Source of the DNA: UBA2965 sp036526135
Lineage (GTDB): Bacteria; Pseudomonadota; Gammaproteobacteria; Pseudomonadales; Azotimanducaceae
Length of the DNA stretch: 53,427 bases
NCBI GenBank assembly: GCA_036526135.1
Contig: DATCZA010000044.1
Coordinates: forward strand, 1 to 53,427
Direction: 5' to 3'
A program made the translations under genes and the position numbers. Positions 7,881-17,009 of the stretch are shown piece after piece (positions within the stretch are counted from its first letter, which is position 1; each line of letters begins with the position of its first letter). The notes beneath the pieces were generated by a model that saw only the letters and a program-made list of their open reading frames with translations, was not told where the DNA came from and ran no database searches.

Positions 7881-9383
7881 GTGAAGCAGAAGTGGTATTT
7901 GCTGGCACTGGTGTCCGCAGCTCTGGTTTGCCAAATCGCCCAGGCCGGGGTCGATACGGTGCGCGTGTCTGAGGCGTTCCGGGAGGCATCGGTGGCTGCC
8001 AACTCGGATCGGGAGCTCGCGCCGGATCAACCGCCCGATCAGCGGCTTGCCGCCGGCATGCAGCTCACCGCCCACGTGGCGCGCAGCCACACTCGTGACT
8101 TCATTCGGCGGCCGCTTACCTCGGTGGGCAATCTGCTTGCGGCCACGTTTACTGGAGCCACGGGGATCGTTAAGGAGCTTGCTCTCGACTTCGTCCTGGT
8201 ACCCAGGCTGGCAAGCAAGGCGGCTCGTCCACTTTCCTCGTCGAGGGGCATGGATATCGAGGAGTGGGAGAACGACCTGGACCGGATTACGGGAACCGAA
8301 CGCACGCGGGGGCAGATGAAACTTCTGGTGGATGGTGAAGCGTTCTTCGACAGGCTCATCGCCGAGATAGCGGCCGCGCGCCGATCCATCGAGATCCGGA
8401 CCTACATCTTCGACAACGACGACTATGCGGTCGCCATCGCCGATCTGCTGCGGCGGCGATCGCGCGAGGTTGCCGTGACGGTGATGGCGGACGGCCTCGG
8501 CACCATCGGTGGCACGTTGGCAACGGCCGACTCGCAACCGGCCGATTACGTCATGCCCGTGTCCATGGGTGCCTACCTGAAGGAAGGTTCCGGCGTGCGT
8601 CTGCAGATGCTTGGCAACACCTGGTTCATGGGCGATCACACGAAGACCTATATCTTCGATGAGCGGGTGGCGTTCCTTGGCGGCATGAACATCGGCCGGG
8701 AGTACCGCTACGACTGGCACGACATCATGGTCGAGCTCACCGGGCCTGTGGTGGGCGAGCTGTCCAGCGAGGCCGCTCAGGCGGCCCGGGAAGACCGGCT
8801 TGGCGATCTGGCCCTGCTCGGCTCCACCAAAAGGACCCCCAGGACGGACGGTGCGGAGGGCGGCCAGGAGCTGCGGCTGCTACGCACGCGCCCTCATGAT
8901 GCGCAGATTTACCGAGCGCAGCTCGAGGCCATCCGGCGGGCGGAAAAGCACATTTTCGTGCAGAACGCTTACCTGGGAGATGACCAGATCATCTACGAGC
9001 TCGCGAAAGCGCGGCGACGCGGGGTCGACGTGCGGGTGATCCTGCCGGCGCGGCCCGACAGCGAGCTGGTTCGGCGCAGCAATGCCCTGGCGATCAACAC
9101 ATTGCGACGCTTCGGCGTTCGCGTCTACCTCTATCCCGGGATGACCCACGTGAAAGCGGCCATCTATGACGGCTGGGCGTGCTTTGGAACCGCCAACTTC
9201 GACCGGCTCAGCCTGCGCATCAACAAAGAGGTGAACATCGCAACGTCCGATCCCGCGTTCGTCGGGTCGCTTCGCGCCCAGGTGTTCGACGTGGACTTCG
9301 CCCGGTCGCGCGAGGTTGTGGACGACGAGCCCACCGGAGCGTCCGACCATCTCTACGAGCGCATCGTGGACATCCTCCTGTAG
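7881..9383 (+). CDS. exported phospholipase D / cardiolipin synthase-like protein
   Basis: A 500-residue protein with both HKD motifs of the phospholipase D superfamily: HTKTYIFD (H253, K255, D260), followed by GGMN, and HVKAAIYD (H423, K425, D430), followed by GTANFD. Such enzymes work through a phospho-histidine intermediate, as cardiolipin synthases, phosphatidyltransferases or phosphodiesterases. Unlike ClsA, which starts with two membrane helices, this one starts with a cleavable-looking signal peptide (residues 1-22, ending in AQAG). That suggests it acts in the periplasm. A GAGGAG site precedes the ATG at 7881. It stands alone between the tRNA repeat and the flavin-oxidase-like gene. 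Confidence 0.9.
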   Translation: MKQKWYLLALVSAALVCQIAQAGVDTVRVSEAFREASVAANSDRELAPDQPPDQRLAAGMQLTAHVARSHTRDFIRRPLTSVGNLLAATFTGATGIVKELALDFVLVPRLASKAARPLSSSRGMDIEEWENDLDRITGTERTRGQMKLLVDGEAFFDRLIAEIAAARRSIEIRTYIFDNDDYAVAIADLLRRRSREVAVTVMADGLGTIGGTLATADSQPADYVMPVSMGAYLKEGSGVRLQMLGNTWFMGDHTKTYIFDERVAFLGGMNIGREYRYDWHDIMVELTGPVVGELSSEAAQAAREDRLGDLALLGSTKRTPRTDGAEGGQELRLLRTRPHDAQIYRAQLEAIRRAEKHIFVQNAYLGDDQIIYELAKARRRGVDVRVILPARPDSELVRRSNALAINTLRRFGVRVYLYPGMTHVKAAIYDGWACFGTANFDRLSLRINKEVNIATSDPAFVGSLRAQVFDVDFARSREVVDDEPTGASDHLYERIVDILL

Positions 9384-9468
9384 ACGCTGCGGGCGCAAGA
9401 CCCTTGGTCGCTGAACGGTGTTGGGCTATCGTCGATGGTCTGGACAGGAATGCTTGTGGAGGGTCGCC

Positions 9469-9879
9469 TTGATTACCGAGAACGCCGATCAGGATCAGTT
9501 CATCACCGATCATCGCTGGGGGGTTCTGACGACGCTGCGCCAGGATGGCCAGCCGGTCAGCTCGGTGGTGGCTTACGCGCGCGACGGCGACACGCTCGTG
9601 GTCAGCACGCCGGGCACGACGTTCAAGGCGCGTTCGGCCGGCCGCGACGGGCGGGCCACGCTCTGCGTCATTACCAATCAGGAGCCGTTCAATTTCGTCT
9701 CGGTGGAGGGGCGGGTCGACGTGGAGACCGACGAGCTTGTTCGCAACACGCGGCTGGTGTTCGAGAACATCGAGGGCACCGGCTTCGTCGAGCCGGAAGA
9801 TCTGGAGGGCTGGCTTGCGGCCGAGCAGCGGGTGATTCTGCGGATACACCCCCAACGCGTGTTCGGGGTTATTCGCTGA
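9469..9879 (+). CDS. pyridoxamine 5'-phosphate oxidase-fold (split-barrel) protein
   Basis: A 136-residue split-barrel protein. WGVLTTLRQDGQPVSSVV, then a strand with LVVSTPGTTFKAR, then PFNFVSVEGRVDV match the PPOX-class FMN- or F420-binding proteins. The TTG at 9469 is preceded at six bases by GGAGGG, so I prefer it to upstream starts in the same frame, which would add an untypical basic tail. The family includes F420-dependent reductases and flavin- or heme-binding proteins, so the cofactor is not settled. It ends about 40 bases before the mutase promoter. Confidence 0.85.
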   Translation: MITENADQDQFITDHRWGVLTTLRQDGQPVSSVVAYARDGDTLVVSTPGTTFKARSAGRDGRATLCVITNQEPFNFVSVEGRVDVETDELVRNTRLVFENIEGTGFVEPEDLEGWLAAEQRVILRIHPQRVFGVIR

Positions 9880-9915
9880 CGGGGGTCATCCGCCGGTCCC
9901 CGCGGGGCTGGACGT

Positions 9916-9924
9916 TGCTATAAT
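9916..9924 (+). promoter_or_regulatory. extended -10 promoter of the methylmalonyl-CoA mutase gene
   Basis: TGCTATAAT is a perfect -10 hexamer (9919-9924) with the TGn extension. No good -35 is seen at the usual distance, which the extension can compensate for. It lies 52 bases before the ATG at 9976. Confidence 0.7.
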
Positions 9925-9975
9925 CGCCGGCCGTTTGCGCGCTGGGCGCGACTCCTGAGGCTCGAGGTAGGAACC

Positions 9976-12144
9976 ATGGCAGAGAACCCGACACGCAAGA
10001 GCGACCCTGCGGGACAGGACGAGGCGACCTGGAAAGAGCTGGCTGCGAAGGAACTGCGCGGCAAATCGCTCGACGAGCTCACCTGGGTGAGCCCGGAGGG
10101 CATCCCGATCAAGCCGCTGTACACCGAAGCGGATCTCGAGGAAATCGAGCATCTGGGCTCATTCCCCGGTCTCGAGCCCTACGTTCGTGGGCCGCGCGCG
10201 ACCATGTACACCAATCGTCCGTGGACCATCCGTCAGTACGCGGGCTTCTCCACGGCGGAGGAATCCAACGCCTTTTACCGCCAGAACCTGGCTGCGGGGC
10301 AGAAGGGCCTGTCGGTGGCCTTCGATCTGGCCACCCACCGGGGGTTCGACTCGGACCACCCGCGCGTCGTGGGCGACGTCGGCATGGCGGGGGTCGCCAT
10401 CGACTCCGTGGAGGACATGAAGATTCTCTTCGACGGAATTCCGCTGGATCAGATGTCGGTGTCCATGACCATGAACGGCGCCGTTCTGCCGGTGATGGCC
10501 GGCTACATCGTCGCCGCTGAGGAGCAGGGGGTGGCGCCCAAGGATCTCGCGGGGACCATCCAGAACGACATCCTCAAGGAGTTCATGGTCCGCAACACGT
10601 TCATCTACCCGCCCGAGCCGAGCATGCGGATCGTGGCGGATATCATCGGCTACACCGCCGAGCACATGCCGCGCTTCAATTCCATCTCCATCTCCGGCTA
10701 TCACATGCAGGAGGCGGGGGCCAACGCGGTTCAGGAAGTGGCCTTCACGCTGGCCGACGGGATCGAGTACGTCCGTGCCGCCCTGGCGACGGGGCAGGAG
10801 ATCGACGCGTTCGCGCCGCGTCTGTCGTTCTTCTTCTGCATCGGGATGAACTTCTTCATGGAGATCGCCAAGCTGCGGGCGGCGCGCGTTCTCTGGCACG
10901 AGCTTATGAGTCAGTTCAAGCCGCAGAACCCTACCTCGCTGATGCTGCGTACCCACTGCCAGACCTCGGGGGTGTCGCTGCAGGAGCACGATCCCTACAA
11001 CAACGTGGTCAGGACGACGATCGAGGCCATGGCGGCCGTGCTCGGGGGTACCCAGAGCCTGCATACCAACGCGTTCGACGAGGCCATCGCGCTGCCTACG
11101 CCGTTCTCCGCGCGCATCGCCCGCAACACCCAGATCATCATCGCCGAAGAGTCCCAGATGACCCGCACGGTCGACCCCCTGGGCGGCAGCTATTACGTGG
11201 AAAGCCTGACCAACTCCATCGTGGAGGCGGCCCGTGAGATCATCGACGAGGTCGAGGCCATGGGCGGCATGACCAAGGCGGTCGTGGCCGGCATGCCCAA
11301 GCAGCGCATCGAGGAGGCCTCGGCGCGCCGCCAGGCCCGGGTCGAGCGGGGCGAGGACGTAATCGTGGGGGTGAACAAGTACAAGCTCGAAAAGGATGAC
11401 TCCGTCTTCGACGTTCTCGCGGTGGACAACAGCAAGGTGCGCGACGCGCAGCTCAAGCGGCTGGCGCGCATTCGCGCCTCCCGGGACGAGGCCGCCACTC
11501 AGGCCGCCCTGGACGCGCTCACCGAGGCCGCCAGGACGGGCGAGGGCAACCTGCTGGATCTCAGCGTGGCAGCGACGCGCCTGCGGGCAACCGTCGGCGA
11601 GGTCTCAACCGCGCTGGAGAAGGTCTGGAATCGCCATACGCCCGTAGCGCGAATGACCCCGGGGGTGTATGCCGACGCCCATCAGGAGGACGAGCAGTTC
11701 GTGCGGGTTCGCGACGAGGTCAAGGTGTTCACCGAGCTCGAAGGGCGGCCGCCGAGCATCCTGGTGGTCAAGATGGGCCAGGACGGCCACGACCGCGGGG
11801 CCAAGGTCATCTCCAATGCTTTCGGCGACCTTGGCTTCGAAGTGAAGATGGGGCCGCTGTTCCAGACCCCGGCGGAGGCCGCGTCTCAGGCGACCGACGA
11901 GGCGGTGAACGTCGTAGGCGTCTCGACCCTGGCTGGAGGACACAAGACGCTGGTGCCCGAGATGATCGAAGCGCTCAAAGCGGCGGGTAACGAGGACGTG
12001 ATCGTCGTGGTGGGCGGGGTGATTCCGCAGAAGGACTATCAGTTTCTCTACGACTGCGGCGTGCACGCCATCTACGGGCCGGGCACCAACATACCGGAGG
12101 CGGCCAGCGACGTGCTGCAGCTGATTCCGGGCAAGAACCGATGA
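9976..12144 (+). CDS. scpA: methylmalonyl-CoA mutase (single-chain, catalytic)
   Basis: This 722-residue enzyme converts (R)-methylmalonyl-CoA to succinyl-CoA with adenosylcobalamin. The N-terminal part is the substrate-binding TIM barrel, with YTNRPWTIRQYAGFSTAEES and NSISISGYHMQEAG. The C-terminal part is the B12-binding domain with the D-x-H-x-x-G motif in DGHDRG (D603, H605, G608), where the histidine is the lower cobalt ligand. The length fits the homodimeric, human-like form rather than the two-subunit actinobacterial form. The ATG follows GAGGTAGGA. The epimerase gene follows 28 bases later. No MeaB-type GTPase chaperone gene is adjacent. Confidence 0.97.
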   Translation: MAENPTRKSDPAGQDEATWKELAAKELRGKSLDELTWVSPEGIPIKPLYTEADLEEIEHLGSFPGLEPYVRGPRATMYTNRPWTIRQYAGFSTAEESNAFYRQNLAAGQKGLSVAFDLATHRGFDSDHPRVVGDVGMAGVAIDSVEDMKILFDGIPLDQMSVSMTMNGAVLPVMAGYIVAAEEQGVAPKDLAGTIQNDILKEFMVRNTFIYPPEPSMRIVADIIGYTAEHMPRFNSISISGYHMQEAGANAVQEVAFTLADGIEYVRAALATGQEIDAFAPRLSFFFCIGMNFFMEIAKLRAARVLWHELMSQFKPQNPTSLMLRTHCQTSGVSLQEHDPYNNVVRTTIEAMAAVLGGTQSLHTNAFDEAIALPTPFSARIARNTQIIIAEESQMTRTVDPLGGSYYVESLTNSIVEAAREIIDEVEAMGGMTKAVVAGMPKQRIEEASARRQARVERGEDVIVGVNKYKLEKDDSVFDVLAVDNSKVRDAQLKRLARIRASRDEAATQAALDALTEAARTGEGNLLDLSVAATRLRATVGEVSTALEKVWNRHTPVARMTPGVYADAHQEDEQFVRVRDEVKVFTELEGRPPSILVVKMGQDGHDRGAKVISNAFGDLGFEVKMGPLFQTPAEAASQATDEAVNVVGVSTLAGGHKTLVPEMIEALKAAGNEDVIVVVGGVIPQKDYQFLYDCGVHAIYGPGTNIPEAASDVLQLIPGKNR

Positions 12145-12172
12145 ACAACCTGAACACGGAACGGAAGAGCAA

Positions 12173-12583
12173 ATGATCGGTAAGCTGAACCACGTTGCCA
12201 TCGTCGTCCCGGACCTCGAATCCGCGGCGGCACTCTACAGGGACACGCTGGGCGCCACGGTGTCCGATCCCGTGCCGCTCCCGGATCACGGCGTCACGAC
12301 GGTCTTCGTCGAGCTGCCCAACAGCAAGATCGAGCTGCTACATCCGCTGGGTGACGGATCTCCGGTGGCGAACTACCTCGAGCGGAACCCGAAGGGCGGG
12401 ATGCATCACCTGTGCTACGAGGTCCAGGACATCGAAGCCGCCATCGCGCACCTCGTCGCGGAGGGCGCCACGGTGCTTGGGGACGGCAAGCCGTCGACGG
12501 GGGCTCATGGCCTGCCCGTGGTCTTTCTGCACCCCAAGGATTTCTGCGGCACGCTGATCGAGCTCGAAGAAGTTGCTGCCTGA
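12173..12583 (+). CDS. mce: methylmalonyl-CoA epimerase
   Basis: A 136-residue VOC-fold metalloenzyme that interconverts (S)- and (R)-methylmalonyl-CoA, linking the carboxylase product to the mutase. It has the family opening LNHVAIVVPDLESAAALYRD with its metal-binding His, then KIELLHPLG, GGMHHLCYEVQDIEAA and HPKDFCGTLIELEE with the later metal ligands. It lies directly after the mutase gene, and the function of each supports the other. Confidence 0.95.
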   Translation: MIGKLNHVAIVVPDLESAAALYRDTLGATVSDPVPLPDHGVTTVFVELPNSKIELLHPLGDGSPVANYLERNPKGGMHHLCYEVQDIEAAIAHLVAEGATVLGDGKPSTGAHGLPVVFLHPKDFCGTLIELEEVAA

Positions 12584-12635
12584 ACGTGCCCGGATCGTAG
12601 CCAGCCCCTGAGCGCCCGAGAGGCTTGATGCAGCG

Positions 12636-13385
12636 GTGACCACCCTTGTCCGCATCGACAGCTTCGATTTTCCGCCGGGCCGCAAGATCACGGCCCGATA
12701 TCAGGTCGTCAGCCAGCTTGGAGCCGGCTGGGAAAGTGAGGTCTATCTCATCCGCGAGACGGCCACCGGTATCGAGCGGACGGCCAAAGTGTTCTTTCCG
12801 CACCGAAACCGGGGCAATAAGGTGGCGCGCCGCACGGCGGAAAAGCTACACAAGCTCAGGGACTGCCCGGCGCTGATCCAGTACGTGGCCCAGGAAACGA
12901 TCACCGTCAGGCGGCAGGCCGTGACGGTGCTCATCTCGGAGTACGTGGAGGGCGATCTGCTCAGCGAGTTCATCGCGCGGCAGCCGGGTGGGCGAATGCA
13001 CCGCTTCGAGGCGCTGCACCTGCTGCGGGCCCTGGCGCTGGCGCTCGAACCGATTCACGAGCGTCGCGAGTACCACGGCGATCTGCACGCGGGCAATGTC
13101 ATCGTGCGTCGGGTCGGTCTCGATTTCGATGTCCGGCTCATCGACGTCTACCACCTCGATCAGCGAAAGTCGTTGAGCGTAAAGGACGACGTCTGCGATG
13201 CCATCCGGATCTTTTACGATGCCCTGGGCGGCCAGCGTTTCTACGCCCGGCAATCGCCTGAGATCAAGGCGATCTGTCGCGGTCTCAAGCGTTCGCTCAT
13301 CTCGGAGCGCTTTCGCACCGCTGGTCAGCTGCGCCGTTACCTGGACACCATGTCCTGGGAATTCGAGCCCCGGCGAGGGCGGTAG
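12636..13385 (+). CDS. protein-kinase-fold protein, substrate unknown
   Basis: A 249-residue cytoplasmic protein with a compact kinase fold. It shows a glycine-loop-like LGAGWESEVYLI (about 29-40), a candidate lysine in AKVFFP, the catalytic loop HGDLHAGN (H-x-D-x-x-x-x-N), and LIDVYH in place of DFG. The D-L-H-x-G-N loop is nearer to RIO/ABC1/APH-type kinases than to classic Hanks kinases. The GTG at 12636 lies 53 bases after the epimerase gene and eight bases separate its end from the MFS gene, so it may be in the same transcript. A regulatory role in propionate metabolism would be speculation. Confidence 0.75.
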   Translation: MTTLVRIDSFDFPPGRKITARYQVVSQLGAGWESEVYLIRETATGIERTAKVFFPHRNRGNKVARRTAEKLHKLRDCPALIQYVAQETITVRRQAVTVLISEYVEGDLLSEFIARQPGGRMHRFEALHLLRALALALEPIHERREYHGDLHAGNVIVRRVGLDFDVRLIDVYHLDQRKSLSVKDDVCDAIRIFYDALGGQRFYARQSPEIKAICRGLKRSLISERFRTAGQLRRYLDTMSWEFEPRRGR

Positions 13386-13393
13386 GCAGAACC

Positions 13394-14635
13394 ATGCGCG
13401 GAACGATCGCCCGTCTGAGCGCTCTGCTGACCGCTGTCGCCATCCTGCTGATCGGCCACGGTCTCCAGCTTACGCTCCTGCCGGTGCACGCAGAGGGTCT
13501 GGGTTGGTCGGCTTCCGCCATCGGTACCAGCGGGTCGGCCTATTTTCTGGGTTTCGTGGTGGGCTGCGTTCTGATTCCACCGGTGGTCGGCAGGGTCGGC
13601 CACATTCGCACTTTCATGGTGATGGGGGCCTTGGCCACCGTTGCGCTGCTGGCTGCCGGGTTGCTCGTGACCCTGCCTGCCTGGCTCATCTTCCGGTTCG
13701 TTACCGGGTTCGCGCTGTCCGGTCTCTACATGGTGATCGAAAGCTGGCTGGTGGACGTGACGCCATCGAACAATCGGGGAACGATACTGGCTCTCTACAC
13801 GGTCATCTGCCTGCTGGGGATGTCCGTGGGGCAGGCTTTCCTCGGCATAGCCTCACCCATGAGCCTGGAGCTCTTCATGGCAGGCGCTGCCCTCATCTGC
13901 CTGGCGATCGTGCCCGTGGGTCTGGCGCGGGTGGCCGCACCGCACCCCATTCCCTCGGCTCGCTTCTCCCCCGCCGTCCTGCTGAAAGCATCCCGGGTCG
14001 CCATGGTCTGCGCGTTTGCAGGCGGTCTGGTGACAGGCGCTTTCTGGACGCTCGGACCGGTTTTGGCGCGAGCCTTCGGCCTGGACGCCGCGCAGGTCGG
14101 CGGGATGATGGGTGCGGGCATCATTGGAGGTGCCGCGGTTCAGATACCCGTCGGCCGGCTCTCGGATCGTACCGACCGGCGACTGGTGATCGGCGGGCTC
14201 ATGGCGGCCGGCGCTCTGGTGGCGCTGTGCGGCTGGTTCCTTGCTGGTGAAGACTCCATCGCGCTGTCGGTCATCATGTTTCTCTTTGGTGCGGCGACGT
14301 TCTGCATATACGCGGTCTGCATCGTGCACGCCAGTGACAATGCGGACATTCCGCTGGTCGAGATAGCAAGCGGTATTCTCATCATGAACAGCGCTGGTTC
14401 CATCGCGGGCCCCATCGTCGTAGCGCTGCTGATGGATCGCTTTGGTCCGGAGAGCTTCTTCGCCTACGTGCTAGCCTGTCTGGCTCCGGTCGCCGTCTGG
14501 GTCTTCTATCGTACCGCCGTGGTGGAGCGTTCGCGGGAGCACGAGCATGCCAGCATTCTCCCTCGCACGACGCAGGCCATCGCGGAGCTCTCGCCCAGCG
14601 AGCCCGACGTCGGCACCGACACTGCCAATAATTGA
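13394..14635 (+). CDS. MFS transporter, YcaD-like
   Basis: A 413-residue carrier with twelve predicted membrane helices. Two halves are linked by a loop near residues 175-195, and GRLSDRTDRRLVIGG (about 254-268) is the conserved cytoplasmic loop. The MVIESWL segment in helix 4 is typical of the YcaD-like subfamily, whose substrates are unknown. A soluble tail of about 30 residues follows the last helix. The gene starts eight bases after the kinase-fold gene and ends convergent to the symporter gene. Confidence 0.85.
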   Translation: MRGTIARLSALLTAVAILLIGHGLQLTLLPVHAEGLGWSASAIGTSGSAYFLGFVVGCVLIPPVVGRVGHIRTFMVMGALATVALLAAGLLVTLPAWLIFRFVTGFALSGLYMVIESWLVDVTPSNNRGTILALYTVICLLGMSVGQAFLGIASPMSLELFMAGAALICLAIVPVGLARVAAPHPIPSARFSPAVLLKASRVAMVCAFAGGLVTGAFWTLGPVLARAFGLDAAQVGGMMGAGIIGGAAVQIPVGRLSDRTDRRLVIGGLMAAGALVALCGWFLAGEDSIALSVIMFLFGAATFCIYAVCIVHASDNADIPLVEIASGILIMNSAGSIAGPIVVALLMDRFGPESFFAYVLACLAPVAVWVFYRTAVVERSREHEHASILPRTTQAIAELSPSEPDVGTDTANN

Positions 14636-14650
14636 GAGCGGCTCGGGGAT

Positions 14651-16063
14651 CTAGGTGACGGCCTCTTCGGGCGGGCTCGGGCTCTCCGCGCCGTCCCTCG
14701 CTCGCTCTCCCAGCACCCAGCGATCGGCGAATATGCAGGCAACGATGTCGCCGCTGACGTTCACCGCCGTGCGGCACATGTCGAGAATCCTGTCCACGCC
14801 GATGATCAGCGCGATCCCCGCGGGAGGCACGCCGATGCCGGCCAGGATGCTTGCCAGGATGACGATGCCGACGCCCGGCGTGGCGGGGGATCCGATGGAT
14901 GCCCCGATGGCCATGGCGACGATCAGGGCCAGACCCGCGCCGGTCATTTCCACCCCGAAGACCTGGGCAAGAAAGACGGCGGCCACTGCCTGATACAGCG
15001 CGGTGCCGTTCATGTTGATCGTCGCGCCGAGGGGAATCACCAGCTGCGCCACGCTCGCGCGCACCCGGAATTTTTCCATGGCCGTCTTCATGGAGAGCGG
15101 CATCACGGCGGCCGAGCTCGAGGTGCTGAAGGCGAGGAGCAGCAATTCCCTCGCCGCGGAGAGAAACCGGCAGGGGCCATAGGGGGAGAACAAGCGCACG
15201 AAAGCCAGCTGCACCGCCAGCAACGCCAGCAGACCCAGGAGCACGGTGCCGACGTAGGCGGTCAGCCCGATCAGCGTCTGCAGCCCGGTTCGGCTCGTCA
15301 GCTGAGCCATCAGACCGAACACGGCGAACGGGGCGATGGTCATCGCCCAGCGCACGACGGCCATGCACACTTCCTGGACGGAAGCCATGAGATCGGCCAG
15401 AGGTCGGGACGTCGCCTCTGGCAGCGAGATAAGCGCGAGCCCGATGATGAAGGCGAACAGCACGATCTGCAGCATCTGGCCCTCGACCAGCGCGTTGAGC
15501 GGGTTGCCGGGAAGCATGTCGATGACGATGTCCGGCAGGTTCTGCAGCATGGGCGCCGTCGGCACGTACCCGGGGTCGGCGGCCGAGAGCTGGTCCATCA
15601 GCTGAGTGCCCAGATCAAGGTGGTTGCCCGGCTCGAGGAGCAGGGTGATCTGAATGCCTATGGTGGCGGCCAGGGCCGTCGTGACGAGGAAGAAGCCGCT
15701 CACCCAGATGCCGACCCGTTTCAACTCGGCCATGTCGGGCCCGCCGGTCAGGCCGCGCACGATGGAGGCGAAGACGAGGGGTACCACGACCATCTGTATG
15801 GTCACCAGGAACAGCCGGCCCGGGAAGGCCAGCCAGTTTCCCACCACCACACCGGTCTCCATGTCCAGAAGCCCGGCCGCCGGGCCGATGGCCACGCCGG
15901 TCAGGATTCCCAGCACCATGCCGATGATGACCTGCAGCCACAGCCTGCCTTCCACCAGGCGGGTCAGGTAAACGTTCAACGCCGGGAAGGTCTGTCCCGA
16001 CCGCTTGAGCATGAAGTTCGCCAATTCCGTCCAGCTCCCGCGATTCCGGCGGTTAAGAAACAT
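14651..16063 (-). CDS. dicarboxylate/amino acid:cation symporter (DAACS family)
   Basis: A 470-residue inner-membrane carrier of the GltP/DctA type. These move glutamate, aspartate or C4-dicarboxylates with H+ or Na+. Clear marks are the serine-rich re-entrant loop AFSTSSSAAVMPLSMKTA, the GATINMNGTALYQAVAAVF segment and SIGSPATPGVGIVIL. An acidic C-terminal tail follows the last helix. ATG at 16063 is the longest start; ATG at 16012 is an alternative that removes a polar leader of 17 residues. It is divergent from mscS. Confidence 0.92.
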   Translation of the reverse strand: MFLNRRNRGSWTELANFMLKRSGQTFPALNVYLTRLVEGRLWLQVIIGMVLGILTGVAIGPAAGLLDMETGVVVGNWLAFPGRLFLVTIQMVVVPLVFASIVRGLTGGPDMAELKRVGIWVSGFFLVTTALAATIGIQITLLLEPGNHLDLGTQLMDQLSAADPGYVPTAPMLQNLPDIVIDMLPGNPLNALVEGQMLQIVLFAFIIGLALISLPEATSRPLADLMASVQEVCMAVVRWAMTIAPFAVFGLMAQLTSRTGLQTLIGLTAYVGTVLLGLLALLAVQLAFVRLFSPYGPCRFLSAARELLLLAFSTSSSAAVMPLSMKTAMEKFRVRASVAQLVIPLGATINMNGTALYQAVAAVFLAQVFGVEMTGAGLALIVAMAIGASIGSPATPGVGIVILASILAGIGVPPAGIALIIGVDRILDMCRTAVNVSGDIVACIFADRWVLGERARDGAESPSPPEEAVT

Positions 16064-16075
16064 TCGGGTGAGCGG

Positions 16076-16089
16076 CCCGTCTATACGGG
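16076..16089. promoter_or_regulatory. small hairpin in the symporter/mscS intergenic region
   Basis: CCCGT and ACGGG form a five-base inverted repeat around CTAT in the short divergent gap. It could be an operator for either gene. No regulator is recognised nearby. Confidence 0.3.
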
Positions 16090-16141
16090 TTTACCGATGC
16101 TCTGCAGTACAATATCAGCTGTTTGCGGCCAGGGTCCGGAC

Positions 16142-17002
16142 GTGCAGCGAATTATCGACCTGCTCAACGTGCAGCTCTTTACTCTCGGTGAGCAGCCGGT
16201 GACCGTCATGCAGCTGCTGGTGGTTCCGCTGCTGATCGTGGTCGGCATTCTGCTGATCCGCTGGGGGGCCCGCGTCATCTCGCGGCGCATGATGGCGCGG
16301 GAGGTCAGCCCCGACGTCGTCCACCTCGTCCGGCGCGTCTTCTACATCGTAGCGATCGCCATTCTGGTCATCACCGCCCTCGATCTCGTCAACGTTCCGC
16401 TGACGGCGTTCGCCTTCGTCTCGGGCGCCATCGCCATCGGGGTGGGTTTCGGGGCTCAGAACATCATTAACAACTTCATCAGCGGCTGGATCCTGATGTG
16501 GGAAAGGCCCATCAGAATCGGGGATTTTCTGGAGATAGGCGAAACCCGGGGGACCGTGGAGGCGATCAACACGCGCTCCACGCGAATCCGGCGTATAGAC
16601 GGCGTGCATCTCCTCGTGCCTAACAGCCACCTGCTGGAGAACACGGTGGTGAACTGGACCCTGGTTGACCGGCTTGCCCGCACGACCGTGCGGGTGGGGG
16701 TCGCCTACGGGTCGCCGACGGCCCAGGTCCGCGAGCTCATCAGCCAGGCGGTCATCGAGCAGGACGGGGTGCTTGAAGACCCGAAGCCCAACGTCGTTTT
16801 CGAGGATTTTGGCGACAACTCCCTGATTTTCGACGCCTACTTCTGGGCCAACGCGGGCGGGGACAGGGACCTGCGAACCATCCGCAGCGACATTCGTTTC
16901 CGCATCGACGAGCTGTTCCGGGAACACGACATCGTCATCGCGTTTCCGCAGAGGGACATTCACGTGGACGGCTCCCTCGTGCTCACCCGCAAAGAAACGT
17001 AG
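16142..17002 (+). CDS. mscS: small-conductance mechanosensitive channel (MscS family)
   Basis: A 286-residue channel that opens under membrane tension and releases solutes on osmotic down-shock. It has three N-terminal membrane helices, the pore helix with the glycine/alanine pattern GAIAIGVGFGAQNIINNFISG, then the beta domain starting WERPIRIGDFLEIG and the cytoplasmic vestibule (VPNSHLLENTVVNWT). GTG at 16142 gives the family's usual length. An in-frame ATG at 16097 would add 15 residues. It ends convergent with the zntB-like gene, eight bases apart. Confidence 0.93.
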   Translation: MQRIIDLLNVQLFTLGEQPVTVMQLLVVPLLIVVGILLIRWGARVISRRMMAREVSPDVVHLVRRVFYIVAIAILVITALDLVNVPLTAFAFVSGAIAIGVGFGAQNIINNFISGWILMWERPIRIGDFLEIGETRGTVEAINTRSTRIRRIDGVHLLVPNSHLLENTVVNWTLVDRLARTTVRVGVAYGSPTAQVRELISQAVIEQDGVLEDPKPNVVFEDFGDNSLIFDAYFWANAGGDRDLRTIRSDIRFRIDELFREHDIVIAFPQRDIHVDGSLVLTRKET

Positions 17003-17009
17003 AGCGGCC

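Noticed and set aside
7505..8002. Minus-strand frame with a repeated peptide NQKSPHKAGRFDWRPLGES
   Set aside because: The repeat is only the translation of the duplicated tRNA-Glu 3' end and terminator; it is not a protein.
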